A DNA stretch of 33,493 bases from Actinobacteria bacterium Ga0077541 (GCA_001464995.1 LNEQ01000185.1:1-33493); one strand, 5' to 3'; counted from the stretch's first letter, positions 1 through 8,754 are shown. Notes: generated by a model from the sequence alone, not told the origin. A program made the numbers and translations.

Positions 1-315
1 CGCGTCGTTCGATCCGGGCGGCGCCTCGGCGACCCCGAGCTCCGCCGTTGCGATGGCGGCCATGCGCGCGCCGACGCTGCCGGCGCCTGCCGGTGCGGCG
101 ACCGCCCCGAGGCCGGCGACCTGGGAGGTGTAGCCGGCCGCGGTGCCGGGCGCCCCACCAGAGGGGGAGCCCTTCATCGCCGAGGTGAGCTGCCCGGCGA
201 AGTCGCCCGCCGTGACCGCGGCGGAGGCCGGCGCGGCCGGCTGCAGCGGAGCGATGATCTCGCGCACGCGTGCGATGGCCTGGGCGTAGCCGGCGGTCTG
301 GGTGTCGATGGGCAA
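1..315 (-). CDS. CHAP-like cell-wall amidase/hydrolase, N-terminal part (partial)
   Basis: The first 105 codons are in the window; the gene runs off the left edge. I chose the TTG at 315-313: an in-frame stop lies at 339-337, there is no ATG or GTG between, and GGGGA sits about 7 nt upstream. The N-terminus (MPIDTQTAGYAQAIARVREI) is a short helix followed by an Ala/Gly/Pro-rich linker. The last visible stretch (AAIATAELGVAEAPPGSNDA) resembles the entry to actinobacterial CHAP-type peptidoglycan hydrolases, where 'ELGVxExPPGSND' precedes the catalytic Cys. The catalytic residues lie outside the window, so the family call is inference. Such proteins with a short helical start also occur in flagellar loci of related bacteria, which cannot be tested here. 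Confidence 0.55.
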   Translation of the reverse strand, partial: MPIDTQTAGYAQAIARVREIIAPLQPAAPASAAVTAGDFAGQLTSAMKGSPSGGAPGTAAGYTSQVAGLGAVAAPAGAGSVGARMAAIATAELGVAEAPPGSNDA

Positions 316-452
316 GCGTGTCCCCGGGGAGCGGTCCTACGTGCGGCATCGGCGTCGTGCCGACCCGCCTTGAGGGCGGCGGCGGCCACGATGATCGGTG
401 GCGATGTAGCCGTGGTCGTGGCGGATCGGAGGGTGACCGCCGCATGCGGGGG

Positions 453-464
453 TACCATCCATCG
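453..464 (+). promoter_or_regulatory. Leaderless-type -10 element of lhr
   Basis: TACCAT (453-458) is followed by exactly 6 nt and then GTG at 465. This puts the expected transcription start on or next to the start codon. It supports GTG 465 over the in-frame ATG at 444, although that ATG has GGAGGG about 10 nt upstream. Confidence 0.5.
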
Positions 465-3400
465 GTGAGCACGACGGCACCCGCGCGCGGAGGACACGAC
501 CCGGCCCTCCTCCCCTTCCACCCGCTTGTGCGCGAGTGGTTCGAGGGCGCCTTCGCCGAGCCGACGGCCGCGCAGCGACGGGGCTGGCCACCGATCGCCC
601 AGGGCGCGCACTCGCTGATCCTGGCGCCGACGGGCTCGGGCAAGACGCTCGCGGCCTTCCTGTGGGCGCTCAACGGCATCGTCGCCGATCGCCTCGCCGG
701 GCGGCCGCCCGCGCGGCTGCTCTACCTCTCCCCCCTGAAGGCGCTCAACTACGACGTCGAGCGCAACCTGCGCGGACCGCTGGCGGGCATCGCCGCCGTG
801 GCCGGCCGTCACGGGCTCGAGCCCCCCGAGATCTCGGTGGCGGTCCGCACGGGCGACACGCCCCAGCGCGATCGCCAGCGGATGCTGCGGGAGCACCCGG
901 ACATCCTCATCACCACCCCCGAGAGCCTCTACCTGCTGCTCACCTCGCGCGGCACCGAGATCCTGAAGGGGATCCGCTCGGTGATCATCGACGAGATCCA
1001 CGCCGTGGCGGGCACCAAGCGCGGCGCGCACATGTCGCTCAGCCTGGAGCGCCTGCAGCGGGTCGTCGAGGAGGACGGCGGCGCCCTGCAGCGCATCGGC
1101 CTCTCGGCCACTCAGCGACCGCTGTCGGAGATCGCCCGCTTCCTCGGCGGGCAGGACGCGCAGGGCGCGCCCCGCCCGGTGGAGATCGTCGACGCCGGGG
1201 CGGCCAAGCAGCTGGAGATCGAGGTGATCGTCCCGGTCGACGACATGCGCGAGCTGGGCGGCGCCGAACCGCCGCCGGAGGACGAGGTCGCGGTGGCCGG
1301 CAGCGAGTCGCGCCGCCGCTCGATCTGGCCCGCCATGTACCCCGAGCTGCTGGCACTGGTCCGGGCCCACCGCTCGACGCTGGTCTTCGTCAACAACCGC
1401 CGCCTCGCCGAGCGCCTGGCGCTGCGCCTCAACGAGCTCGCCGAGGAGGAGGTGGCCCGGGCCCACCACGGCAGCCTCGCCCGCGAGCAGCGGACGCTGA
1501 TCGAGGAGCAGCTCAAGGAGGGCGCCCTCCCCTGCCTGGTCGCGACCAGCAGCCTCGAGCTCGGCATCGACATGGGGGCCGTCGACCTCGTCATCCAGGT
1601 CGAGAGCCCGAGGAGCGTCGCGCGCGGCATGCAGCGCATCGGGCGCGCCGGGCACCAGGTGGGCGCCCCCAGCCGCGGGCGTGTGTTCCCCAAGTACCGC
1701 GGAGACCTCCTCGAGTGCGCGGCCGTGGTCGAGCGTATGCACCGCGGCGCGATCGAGGAGACCCACGTCCCGCGGCTGCCGCTCGACGTGCTGGCGCAGC
1801 AGCTGGTGGCGATCTGCTCCGACGGTGCCTGGAGCGTCGACGACCTCGAGACGCTCGCGCGCGGCTCCTACCCGTTCGCCGAGCTCTCGCGCGAGCAGCT
1901 GGAGGGCGTCCTCGACATGCTCGCCGGCCGCTATCCCTCCGACGAGTTCGCCGAGCTGCGCCCGCGGGTGGTGTGGGACCGCACCACGGGGATGGTGCGC
2001 GGCCGGGACGGCTCGCGGGCCCTGGCGGTGCAGAACGCGGGCACGATCCCCGACCGCGGGCTCTACGCGGTGGTGCTGCCCGACGGGGCCCGGGTGGGCG
2101 AGCTCGACGAGGAGATGGTCTACGAGGCCCGCAGCGGCCAGACCTTCATGCTCGGGGCCTCCACCTGGAGGATCGAGGAGATCACGCGCGACCGGGTCGT
2201 CGTCACCCCGGCGCCCGGCGCCCCGGGCGCCGTGCCGTTCTGGAAGGGCGAGGGGGTGGGCCGCCCGTACGAGCTGGGTGAGGCCGTCGGGCGCCTGGCG
2301 CGGGAGCTGATCGTCGCCGGACCCGAGCGGGGGGCGGCGCGCCTGCGCGCGGAGAGCTCGTTCGACGAGCGCGCGGCGCGCAACCTGATGAACTACCTCG
2401 AGGACCAGGCGCTTGCGACCGGCACCGTGCCGAGCGACCGCGCGATCGTGGTGGAGCGCTTCCGCGACGAGATCGGCGACTGGCGCCTGTGCGTGCTGAC
2501 GCCCTTCGGCGCCCGCGTCCACGCCCCCTGGGCCCTGGCGGTGGGCGCGCGCATCCGCGCCGAGACCGGCCAGGAGGCGCACACCATCTGGGGCGACGAC
2601 GGCATCGCGCTCCACCTGCCCGACGCCGACACGGCCCCGTCTCCGGACATCGCCCTGATCGCCCCCGACGAGCTGGAGGAGCTGGTGCTCGGCGAGCTGG
2701 GGGGCACGGCGCTCTTCGGCGCCCGTTTCCGCGAGAACGCCGCGCGGGCGCTGCTGATCCCGCGCCGGCGCCCAGGGATGCGCACGCCGCTCTGGCAGCA
2801 GCGCCTGAAGGCCTCCTCGCTGCTGCAGGTGGCCCGCAAGTTCGGCAGCTTCCCGGTGATCCTCGAGACCTACCGCGAGTGCCTCAACGACTGGTTCGAC
2901 CTGCCCGCCCTGCGTGGCGTGCTGACCCGCATCCAGTCGCGCGAGCTGGCCGTCGTCGAGGTGGAGACCGCCACCGCCTCGCCGTTCGCCGGATCGCTGC
3001 TGTTCGAGTACGTCGCCTCCTACATGTACGAGGACGACACACCGGTCGCCGAGCGCCGGGCGCAGGCGCTCTCGCTCAACCGCGACCTGCTGCGCGAGCT
3101 GCTCGGCCAGGAGGAGCTGCGCGACCTGATCGACCCCACCGCCCTGGAGACCCTCGAGGCCGACCTCCAGGGGCTCTCGGAGCGCGCCCGCGCCCGCGGC
3201 GCCGACGGCCTGCACGACCTGCTGCGGCGGATCGGGGACCTCTCGGAGGAGGAGATCGGCCTGCGCGTGGCCGAGCCCGGTGCCGCGGGTGCCTGGGTCG
3301 AGGAGCTGATCGCCGAACGGCGGGCCTGCCGCATCCGCCTGGGCGGCGAGGAGCGGGTGATCGCGGCCGAGGACGCCGGGCGCTACCGCGACGGGCTCGG

Positions 3401-4931
3401 GGCGATGCCGCCCTCGGGGGTGCCGGAGGCCTTCCTCGAGACCGTCCCCGACGCCCTCCGCGGCATCGTGGCCCGCTTCGCCCGCACGCACGGTCCGTTC
3501 CACACGCCCGACGTGGCCGGGCGCTACGCCCTGCCGGCCGGTGCGCTGGAGGCGCCGCTCGCCGCCCTCGAGGCCGCGGGGACCCTGGTGCTCGGCGAGC
3601 TGCGCCCGGGCGGCTCCGGTAGGGAGTGGTGCGACGCCGAGGTGGTGCGGCGGCTGCGGCGCGCGAGCCTGGCGGCGCTGCGCCGCGAGATCGAGCCGGC
3701 CGACCCCGGTGCGCTCGGCCGCTTCCTGCCCGACTGGCAGCGCGTGGACCGCCCGGGGGGCACCCACGGCGTCGAGGCGCTCCGCGACGCGCTCACCACG
3801 CTCCAGGGCCTCGCCCTGCCTCCCGCCCAGTGGGAGGCCGAGGTCTTCCCGCGGCGGGTCGCGGGCTACGGGCCGGCGGCGCTCGACGAGCTGGCCGCGC
3901 GGGGCGAGATCGTCTGGGTCGGCGCCGGGGCAGGTGGGGTGGGCGGCGGCCGGGTGGCGCTCTACTTCCGCGAGGACGCCGCGCTGCTCGGGCCGCCCCC
4001 CGCCGATCCGGCTCCCGAGGGCCCGGTGGCCGAGGCGCTACGCGAGGCCCTGCGCGGCGGCGCGAGCTTCTGGGACGACCTGCTGGTCGCCACCGCGTCG
4101 CCGCGGGAGGAGGTGTTCACCGCGCTCTGGGCGATGGTCTGGGCGGGAGAGGTCACGAACGACCTCTGGCTGCCGCTGCGCGCACCGCGGCGGCTCCCCC
4201 AGCTGCAGCGCCCGAGCGCCGGCGGCCGGCGGCGCCTGGGCGCGCGGCGCGCGGCGCCGTCGGCGGTCGCCGGGCGGTGGTCGCTCGCCGACCGGCTCTT
4301 CCGGGGCGACGTCGATCCGGCGGAGCGGCGGCGCGCCCTGGCCGAGCTGCTGGCCGAGCGCCACGGGGTGCTGACGCGCTCGGCCACCCTGTCGGAGGGC
4401 GTCCCGGGCGGGTACTCGGCGATCTACCCGGCCCTCGGCGAACTGGAGACGCTCGGGACCCTCCGCCGCGGCTACTTCATCGAGGGCCTCGGCGGCGCGC
4501 AGTTCGCCATGCCGGGCGCCGTGGAGCGACTGCGCGACCTGCGCGACGCCCAGCCCGACGACGACCCGCGCACCATCGTGCTCGGTGCCGCCGATCCGGC
4601 CCAGCCCTACGGCGCCGCGGCGCCGTGGCCGGCGCGCGAGGGCAACCGGTCGCCGTCGCGCGTGTTCGGCGCCCAGGTGGTGCTGGTCGACGGGGCGCCT
4701 GCGCTCTACATGGAGCGCGGCGGCAAAGGGCTGCTGACCTTTCCGGAGACCGAGGAACGGGCGCTCGCGCGGGCCGTGCACGCGCTGGCCGCCTGGATCG
4801 TCGCCGACCGGCGGCGCAAGGCGGCGATCGAGCGCGTGGACGGCGAGCCGGTGTTCGGATCGCCGCTGGAGCCCGTACTCGTCGAGGCCGGGTTCCGCCT
4901 CGACCTCCGCGGCCTCGTGCTGCGTGCCTGA
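465..4931 (+). CDS. lhr: Lhr family ATP-dependent helicase
   Basis: Large helicase-related protein, an ATP-driven 3'-5' DNA translocase and RNA:DNA helicase linked to DNA repair. From GTG 465 it is 1488 aa, the usual length of full-size bacterial Lhr (core plus C-terminal domain). Visible superfamily 2 motifs are Walker A APTGSGKT (about residues 54-61), DEIH (176-179), LSATQ (213-217) and motif VI QRIGRAGH (390-397). Beyond the Lhr core comes the long C-terminal region typical of Lhr, with winged-helix-like segments. The reading frame is intact throughout. The gene is convergent with the fructosamine kinase-like gene, with 42 bp between the stops. In mycobacteria lhr sits beside nei2; here a Nei-type gene follows about 2 kb downstream. 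An alternative start is ATG 444. Confidence 0.93.
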   Translation: MSTTAPARGGHDPALLPFHPLVREWFEGAFAEPTAAQRRGWPPIAQGAHSLILAPTGSGKTLAAFLWALNGIVADRLAGRPPARLLYLSPLKALNYDVERNLRGPLAGIAAVAGRHGLEPPEISVAVRTGDTPQRDRQRMLREHPDILITTPESLYLLLTSRGTEILKGIRSVIIDEIHAVAGTKRGAHMSLSLERLQRVVEEDGGALQRIGLSATQRPLSEIARFLGGQDAQGAPRPVEIVDAGAAKQLEIEVIVPVDDMRELGGAEPPPEDEVAVAGSESRRRSIWPAMYPELLALVRAHRSTLVFVNNRRLAERLALRLNELAEEEVARAHHGSLAREQRTLIEEQLKEGALPCLVATSSLELGIDMGAVDLVIQVESPRSVARGMQRIGRAGHQVGAPSRGRVFPKYRGDLLECAAVVERMHRGAIEETHVPRLPLDVLAQQLVAICSDGAWSVDDLETLARGSYPFAELSREQLEGVLDMLAGRYPSDEFAELRPRVVWDRTTGMVRGRDGSRALAVQNAGTIPDRGLYAVVLPDGARVGELDEEMVYEARSGQTFMLGASTWRIEEITRDRVVVTPAPGAPGAVPFWKGEGVGRPYELGEAVGRLARELIVAGPERGAARLRAESSFDERAARNLMNYLEDQALATGTVPSDRAIVVERFRDEIGDWRLCVLTPFGARVHAPWALAVGARIRAETGQEAHTIWGDDGIALHLPDADTAPSPDIALIAPDELEELVLGELGGTALFGARFRENAARALLIPRRRPGMRTPLWQQRLKASSLLQVARKFGSFPVILETYRECLNDWFDLPALRGVLTRIQSRELAVVEVETATASPFAGSLLFEYVASYMYEDDTPVAERRAQALSLNRDLLRELLGQEELRDLIDPTALETLEADLQGLSERARARGADGLHDLLRRIGDLSEEEIGLRVAEPGAAGAWVEELIAERRACRIRLGGEERVIAAEDAGRYRDGLGAMPPSGVPEAFLETVPDALRGIVARFARTHGPFHTPDVAGRYALPAGALEAPLAALEAAGTLVLGELRPGGSGREWCDAEVVRRLRRASLAALRREIEPADPGALGRFLPDWQRVDRPGGTHGVEALRDALTTLQGLALPPAQWEAEVFPRRVAGYGPAALDELAARGEIVWVGAGAGGVGGGRVALYFREDAALLGPPPADPAPEGPVAEALREALRGGASFWDDLLVATASPREEVFTALWAMVWAGEVTNDLWLPLRAPRRLPQLQRPSAGGRRRLGARRAAPSAVAGRWSLADRLFRGDVDPAERRRALAELLAERHGVLTRSATLSEGVPGGYSAIYPALGELETLGTLRRGYFIEGLGGAQFAMPGAVERLRDLRDAQPDDDPRTIVLGAADPAQPYGAAAPWPAREGNRSPSRVFGAQVVLVDGAPALYMERGGKGLLTFPETEERALARAVHALAAWIVADRRRKAAIERVDGEPVFGSPLEPVLVEAGFRLDLRGLVLRA

Positions 4932-4973
4932 GCCGCTGGTCGAGGTCCCCACCCGGGCCTGGGGCGCGTGCGC

Positions 4974-5870
4974 CTACCCGGCCGCCCCGGTGAGGTACCG
5001 GGCGATGATCCTCTCCGCCGAGCGCGCGTAGCCGCCGCCGAAGAGGCAGACGTGGACGAGGAGGGGCGCGAGCTGGAACAGCGCGACTCGCGTCTCGTGA
5101 CCCTCGCCGAGGGGGTGGACCTCCGAATAGGCCGCGAACGTCGCCTCGGGGAAGCCGCCGAACAGGCGCATCATCGCCAGGTCGAACTCGCGATGGCCGC
5201 CGTGCACCGCCGGGTCGACGACCACCGGCGTTCCGTGCGCATCGATCATCGCGTTGCCGTTCCAGAGGTCGCCGTGCAGGCGTGCGGGCGGCTCCGGGGG
5301 CCCGCAGAGATCCCAGAGCCGGGGCCTCAGCCGCTCGAGGCGCGTGAGGAAGCCGGTCGCGAGGCGACCCCGGCTCACCGCGAGGCGCGCGAGCGGCTCC
5401 AGGCGGCGGTCCGCGTAGAACTCGGCCCAGCTCGGAGCCGGGGTGTTGTCCTGGGGAAGCCCGCCGATGAGGTTGTCCTCATGGAGCCCGAAGGAAGGCG
5501 CGCCGAAGCGGTGCAGGGCGGCCAGGGCACGCCCGAGGTCCTCTGCCGGCCCCGGCCCGGCGGAGGAGACCGGCACCGCGCCGTCGATCCACTCCAGCGC
5601 CAGGAAGGGGGCGGCCGGCGCGTCCCCCACCGCGGCCACCCCGGGGGTCCGCACCGCATCCGCCTCCGCCAGCCACCTCAGACCGGATGCCTCCGCCGCG
5701 AACGCCCCGGCGGGGGCGCCGGGGTGGTGCTTCACGAAGACGACGCGGCCGTCGTCCAGGGAGACGCGCATCGCCTGGGTGATGCTCCCGCCACCCACCA
5801 GGCTCGACGCCGCCGGCTCGGCGCCCAGCGCCGCGGCCAGTGCGATAGCGAGGTCCCCGGGAAGGGTCAC
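4974..5870 (-). CDS. Fructosamine kinase family protein (FN3K / ketosamine 3-kinase)
   Basis: 298 aa with the aminoglycoside-phosphotransferase-like kinase fold of the fructosamine kinase family. These enzymes phosphorylate the 3-OH of sugar adducts on protein amines, which destabilises the adduct and restores the amine. Visible features are the glycine-rich loop GGGSI (about 26-30), ATP-binding Lys in VFVKHHPG (K47), the catalytic loop HGDLWNGN (199-206) and the metal-binding VVDPAVHGGHREFD (217-230). Bacterial members mostly prefer ribulosamines or erythrulosamines over fructosamines. The start is GTG 5870-5868, which overlaps the phosphatase stop by 4 nt (GTGA), so the two genes are translationally coupled. 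The partner phosphatase supports a deglycation role; the actual substrate is not visible from sequence. Confidence 0.9.
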   Translation of the reverse strand: MTLPGDLAIALAAALGAEPAASSLVGGGSITQAMRVSLDDGRVVFVKHHPGAPAGAFAAEASGLRWLAEADAVRTPGVAAVGDAPAAPFLALEWIDGAVPVSSAGPGPAEDLGRALAALHRFGAPSFGLHEDNLIGGLPQDNTPAPSWAEFYADRRLEPLARLAVSRGRLATGFLTRLERLRPRLWDLCGPPEPPARLHGDLWNGNAMIDAHGTPVVVDPAVHGGHREFDLAMMRLFGGFPEATFAAYSEVHPLGEGHETRVALFQLAPLLVHVCLFGGGYARSAERIIARYLTGAAG

Positions 5871-6373
5871 GACCGGAGGAGCGGCCCCGCGCGCAGGTGC
5901 TCGAGCAGGCCCACGCAGGCCCGGTCGACCATCTCGAAGACCTCCGTGAACCCGTCCACGCCGCCGTAGTAGGGGTCGGGCACCGAGAGGTCGCCATCGG
6001 CGGAGGCGTCGCCCCTCGCCGAGGGGTCGAACTCCCGCAGCAGCCGCACCTTCGCCGCAGCGGCGGCGTCCGGGGCGAGCGTGCGCAGGTCGGCGGCGTT
6101 CTGCGCGTCCATCGCGAGCACCAGGTCGAGGCGCGCGAAGTCTCCGGACTCGAACTGGCGGGCACGGCCGGTCATCTCGACGCCGCGGGCGCGGGCCTCC
6201 GCGCTCGCCCGGGCATCGGGTACGTGGCCCACGTGCCAGTCGCCCGTGCCCGCGCTCTCGACGAGGATCTCCTGCTCCAGCCCGGCGGCGGCGATCCGGT
6301 GGCGCATCACCGCCTCACCGGTGGGCGAGCGGCAGATGTTGCCCAGGCAGACGAAGGAGAGGCGGACCGGCAG
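5867..6373 (-). CDS. Low-molecular-weight protein tyrosine phosphatase, probable CTG start
   Basis: 168 aa cytosolic phosphatase of the LMW-PTP family, near the usual length. The P-loop C-x5-R is CLGNICRS (C9, R15) and the general-acid Asp is in DPYYGG (D133). The first in-frame ATG (6310) would delete the whole catalytic loop. Upstream of the loop there is no ATG, GTG or TTG before the stop that ends the preceding gene. The family N-terminus MPVRxxFVCLGNICRSP matches if CTG 6373-6371 is the start, with AGTAGGA just upstream. The gene begins 3 nt after the stop of the membrane protein gene and its own stop overlaps the fructosamine kinase start. Human LMW-PTP-A is known to act as a protein ribulosamine-5-phosphatase, which suits this pairing. 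Confidence 0.85.
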   Translation of the reverse strand: MPVRLSFVCLGNICRSPTGEAVMRHRIAAAGLEQEILVESAGTGDWHVGHVPDARASAEARARGVEMTGRARQFESGDFARLDLVLAMDAQNAADLRTLAPDAAAAAKVRLLREFDPSARGDASADGDLSVPDPYYGGVDGFTEVFEMVDRACVGLLEHLRAGPLLRS

Positions 6374-6376
6374 GTC

Positions 6377-6952
6377 CTACTTCTCCGACTCTGCGGCGGC
6401 CTTCTCGGCCTCGTCGCGACCCTTCAGCTCGTCGCGCAGCTTCGACTCGCGCCCCTTCGCCCGGGCGCGGGAGATCATCAGGTAGCGGACGCCGACGACG
6501 GCGAGGGCGCCGACGATCGCCCCGATCAGCGAGCTGGCGCGGAAGTTCGGCGCCTCCACGTCGAGGGTCCGCTCGCCCGCGTGGGCGGCGCTGCTGTTGC
6601 CGATCACGATGCCCAGGGTCAGCAGGTTGGGCAGGGCGAGCACGACGGCCGCGAGAGCGATCCATCCGCGCGCTCGCCAGGAGCGCCGGCGCCGGATGGC
6701 GAAGGTGAGGATCATCAGCGGCAGGAACGTGAAGACGAATCCATAGAACAGCCCGACGCCGATGCCGGCGCTCAGACTGCCGTCGATCTGGTCGCCGATG
6801 CGCTGCGACCACCAGCGCGGCAATGCCGCGGCGGCGATGAACCATGCGACCACGATGCCGACCAGGGCACCGCCCCAGATCAACAGGCGCCTCTTGAGCG
6901 ACGGCCGCGGAGCCTGGGGCTCGGGGGTCGGCGCGTCGCGGTTCTCGCTCAC
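6377..6952 (-). CDS. Conserved hypothetical membrane protein, four TM segments
   Basis: 191 aa from GTG 6952-6950. I do not recognise the family. A Pro-rich cytoplasmic N-terminus (about 1-20) is followed by hydrophobic segments near residues 23-44, 61-86, 96-118 and 140-160. A charged, helix-forming C-terminal tail rich in Lys, Glu and Arg ends the protein. It is the first gene of a three-gene minus-strand operon; the LMW phosphatase starts 3 nt after its stop. CAGAAT lies exactly 6 nt before the GTG, a weak leaderless-type -10. The 58 bp to the divergent glycosylase start must hold both promoters. Starting 12 codons upstream is possible in this frame but would run into the divergent promoter region. 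Confidence 0.75.
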   Translation of the reverse strand: MSENRDAPTPEPQAPRPSLKRRLLIWGGALVGIVVAWFIAAAALPRWWSQRIGDQIDGSLSAGIGVGLFYGFVFTFLPLMILTFAIRRRRSWRARGWIALAAVVLALPNLLTLGIVIGNSSAAHAGERTLDVEAPNFRASSLIGAIVGALAVVGVRYLMISRARAKGRESKLRDELKGRDEAEKAAAESEK

Positions 6953-6998
6953 CCGGTGATTCTGACCATCGGCACGGCGTTTGGCCACCCGCCCGCTC

Positions 6999-7010
6999 TA
7001 TCGTGACCGT
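6999..7010 (+). promoter_or_regulatory. Leaderless-type -10 element of the nei-like gene
   Basis: TATCGT (6999-7004) plus 6 nt, then GTG 7011. Here the start codon is fixed independently, because Fpg/Nei enzymes need Pro at position 2 as the catalytic nucleophile. This makes it the best anchored example of the pattern in the window. Confidence 0.6.
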
Positions 7011-7820
7011 GTGCCCGAGGGTCAGGTCAGCCACCGCAACGCCATCCGGTTCACGGCGGCGCTGGTAGGGCATCAGCTGACGCGGGTGGAGGCGCCCGAG
7101 CCGCGCCTCACCGCGCAACGCATCCCGGAGCGCCTCGAGGGCGATCGGGTCACCGGCGCCGAGGCCGTGGGCAAGCACCATCTCCTGCGATTCGCGAGCG
7201 GCCGCGTCCTGCACTCCCACCTGATGATGAGCGGCGTGTGGCGCCTGATGCCGTCGAGCAGCCCGCCCCGCCCCGGGGGCCTCTTCCTGGCTCTGTGGAC
7301 CTCCCGGCACGTGGCGGCGCTCTACCGCTGCCCCAACGTGCGGCTGCTGGAGCCTGGAGAGCCGCTGTCGCGCGGGCTGCGGGCGACCGGTCCCGACCTG
7401 CTCGATCCCGCCGTCGATCCGGGCGCCGCAGCCGGTGCGCGCCTCGCGCGCGTCGAGCCGACCCGTCAGGTCGGCGACGCCCTGATGGACCAGAGGATCG
7501 TCTCGGGCATCGGCAACGTCTACAAGAGCGAGACCTGCTTCCTCACCGGCATCGACCCGTGGCGTCCGGTCGGCAGCCTCAGCTCGGAGGAGGCGACGGC
7601 GCTCGGCGCGACGGCGTCGCGCCTGCTGGCCGAGGGCGTGGCCGACGGCGGGCCGATCCGCACCTGGCGCCCGCCGGACGCCCCGCCCTGGGCCCGCGAG
7701 CGCACCTGGGTGTACGGGCGCCGCGGCAAGCCGTGCCGGCGCTGCGGCACGCGGGTGCGCTCGCGCGGCCAGGGCGACGCGAACCGCACCACCTACTGGT
7801 GCCCCACCTGCCAGACCTGA
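7011..7820 (+). CDS. Fpg/Nei family DNA glycosylase (endonuclease VIII-like)
   Basis: 269 aa bifunctional DNA glycosylase/AP lyase that removes oxidised bases. After removal of the initiator Met the chain begins with Pro2-Glu3 (MPEGQVSHRN), which are the catalytic Schiff-base nucleophile and acid, so GTG 7011 is the start. Other features are the conserved Lys of the beta-hairpin in GKHHLLRF, the helix-two-turn-helix region DQRIVSGIGNVYKSE, and a C-terminal zinc finger with two CxxC pairs (CRRC...CPTC). The HRxA-type N-terminus is closer to actinobacterial Nei2 than to Fpg. It is convergent with the BrkB gene, only 7 bp apart. Together with lhr it suggests a DNA repair neighbourhood. Confidence 0.92.
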   Translation: MPEGQVSHRNAIRFTAALVGHQLTRVEAPEPRLTAQRIPERLEGDRVTGAEAVGKHHLLRFASGRVLHSHLMMSGVWRLMPSSSPPRPGGLFLALWTSRHVAALYRCPNVRLLEPGEPLSRGLRATGPDLLDPAVDPGAAAGARLARVEPTRQVGDALMDQRIVSGIGNVYKSETCFLTGIDPWRPVGSLSSEEATALGATASRLLAEGVADGGPIRTWRPPDAPPWARERTWVYGRRGKPCRRCGTRVRSRGQGDANRTTYWCPTCQT

Positions 7821-7827
7821 CCCGCGG

Positions 7828-8754
7828 TCAGTAGACCTGGGTCGGCTCGAGGTCCTCGCGCCGCTTGCGCCGCATCGCGTAGATCTGCTCGTTGACCTCC
7901 GCGCCGATGAGCAGCGAGACACAGGTCAGGAAGAGGAAGATCAGGTAGATCGCGGTCGTCCCGAGCGCGCCGTAGACCGTGCGATACGAGTCGAAGTTCT
8001 CGACGTAGATGGCGAACAGGCGCGTGACCCCGACCCAGAGGGCCACCCCCACCACGGCGCCGGGCATCGAGGCGAGCAGCCGGCGGCGGGGCGCGTTGGG
8101 GCCGAAGTGGTAGACGGAGACGGTGAAGAGCAGCAGGCTGAGCGTGCCGATCAAGTAGAGGAGGCGCCCGGCGACGTTGGGCGCGCCCTTTCCGAAGATC
8201 GCCTCGGCGACGCTCTCCACCAGGCGCGAGCCGCCGATCAGGGCCATCGTGGTCGCCACCACGAGGAAGCTGGTCGCGATGGCGATCGCCAGGGCCGCCA
8301 GCTTGCCGCGCACCCAGGGCCGGTGCTTCACCCCGCGGACGCGGTCGAGCCCTCCCACGAGGGCGCCCATGACGTTGGCCGACACGTAGAGCGCGCCGAT
8401 CAGGCCGATGATCAGGAAGGTCGCGGCCTGCCCGGTGTTGGCCGTCGCCGAGCGCAGGGCCGAGCGCAGCAGCTGTCGCAGCTCCACCGGGATCGCGTTG
8501 TCGGCGTCGTCGGCCAGGAAGTCGTCGAAGGTGTCCGACTCGGCGACGAGACCGATGATCGACACCAGGACGAAGAGGAAGGGAACCGTGGCGAGGAAGG
8601 CGTTGTACGCGAACTGGCTCGCGACGCCCGTGATGTCGTCGGTGACCGAGCGGCGGGTGGTGCCGAGCACCACGTCACGGAACCACACGGCCAATCGACG
8701 GATCGGCGATCCGATCGACCGCGCGCGCGATTCCTGGGTGGGAGCGGTGCTCAT
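7828..8754 (-). CDS. YihY/virulence factor BrkB family membrane protein
   Basis: 308 aa polytopic inner-membrane protein of the UPF0761/BrkB family, whose biochemical role is not firmly established. The N-terminal cytoplasmic part is followed by the family region ASQFAYNAFLATVPFLFVLVSII. Further hydrophobic segments lie around residues 110-135, 150-175, 195-215, 230-250 and 265-290, giving about six TM helices. The C-terminus after SLLIGAEVNEQIYAMRRK is charged and cytoplasmic. ATG 8754-8752 is the start; TATCCA lies exactly 6 nt before it, a leaderless-type -10 lacking the final T. A 311-bp gene-free stretch separates it from the divergent dehydrogenase gene. Confidence 0.88.
   Translation of the reverse strand: MSTAPTQESRARSIGSPIRRLAVWFRDVVLGTTRRSVTDDITGVASQFAYNAFLATVPFLFVLVSIIGLVAESDTFDDFLADDADNAIPVELRQLLRSALRSATANTGQAATFLIIGLIGALYVSANVMGALVGGLDRVRGVKHRPWVRGKLAALAIAIATSFLVVATTMALIGGSRLVESVAEAIFGKGAPNVAGRLLYLIGTLSLLLFTVSVYHFGPNAPRRRLLASMPGAVVGVALWVGVTRLFAIYVENFDSYRTVYGALGTTAIYLIFLFLTCVSLLIGAEVNEQIYAMRRKRREDLEPTQVY

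Noticed and set aside
444-464. ATG 444 as start of lhr
   Set aside because: It has a ribosome-site-like GGAGGG, but TACCAT lies between it and GTG 465 with the same 6-nt spacing as other starts. A transcript from that promoter would not contain ATG 444.
174-3767. Very long open frame on the minus strand (1197 codons) opposite lhr
   Set aside because: It is the antisense shadow of lhr. Its composition is Arg/Ala/Gly/His-rich without motifs, and lhr shows clear helicase motifs on the other strand.
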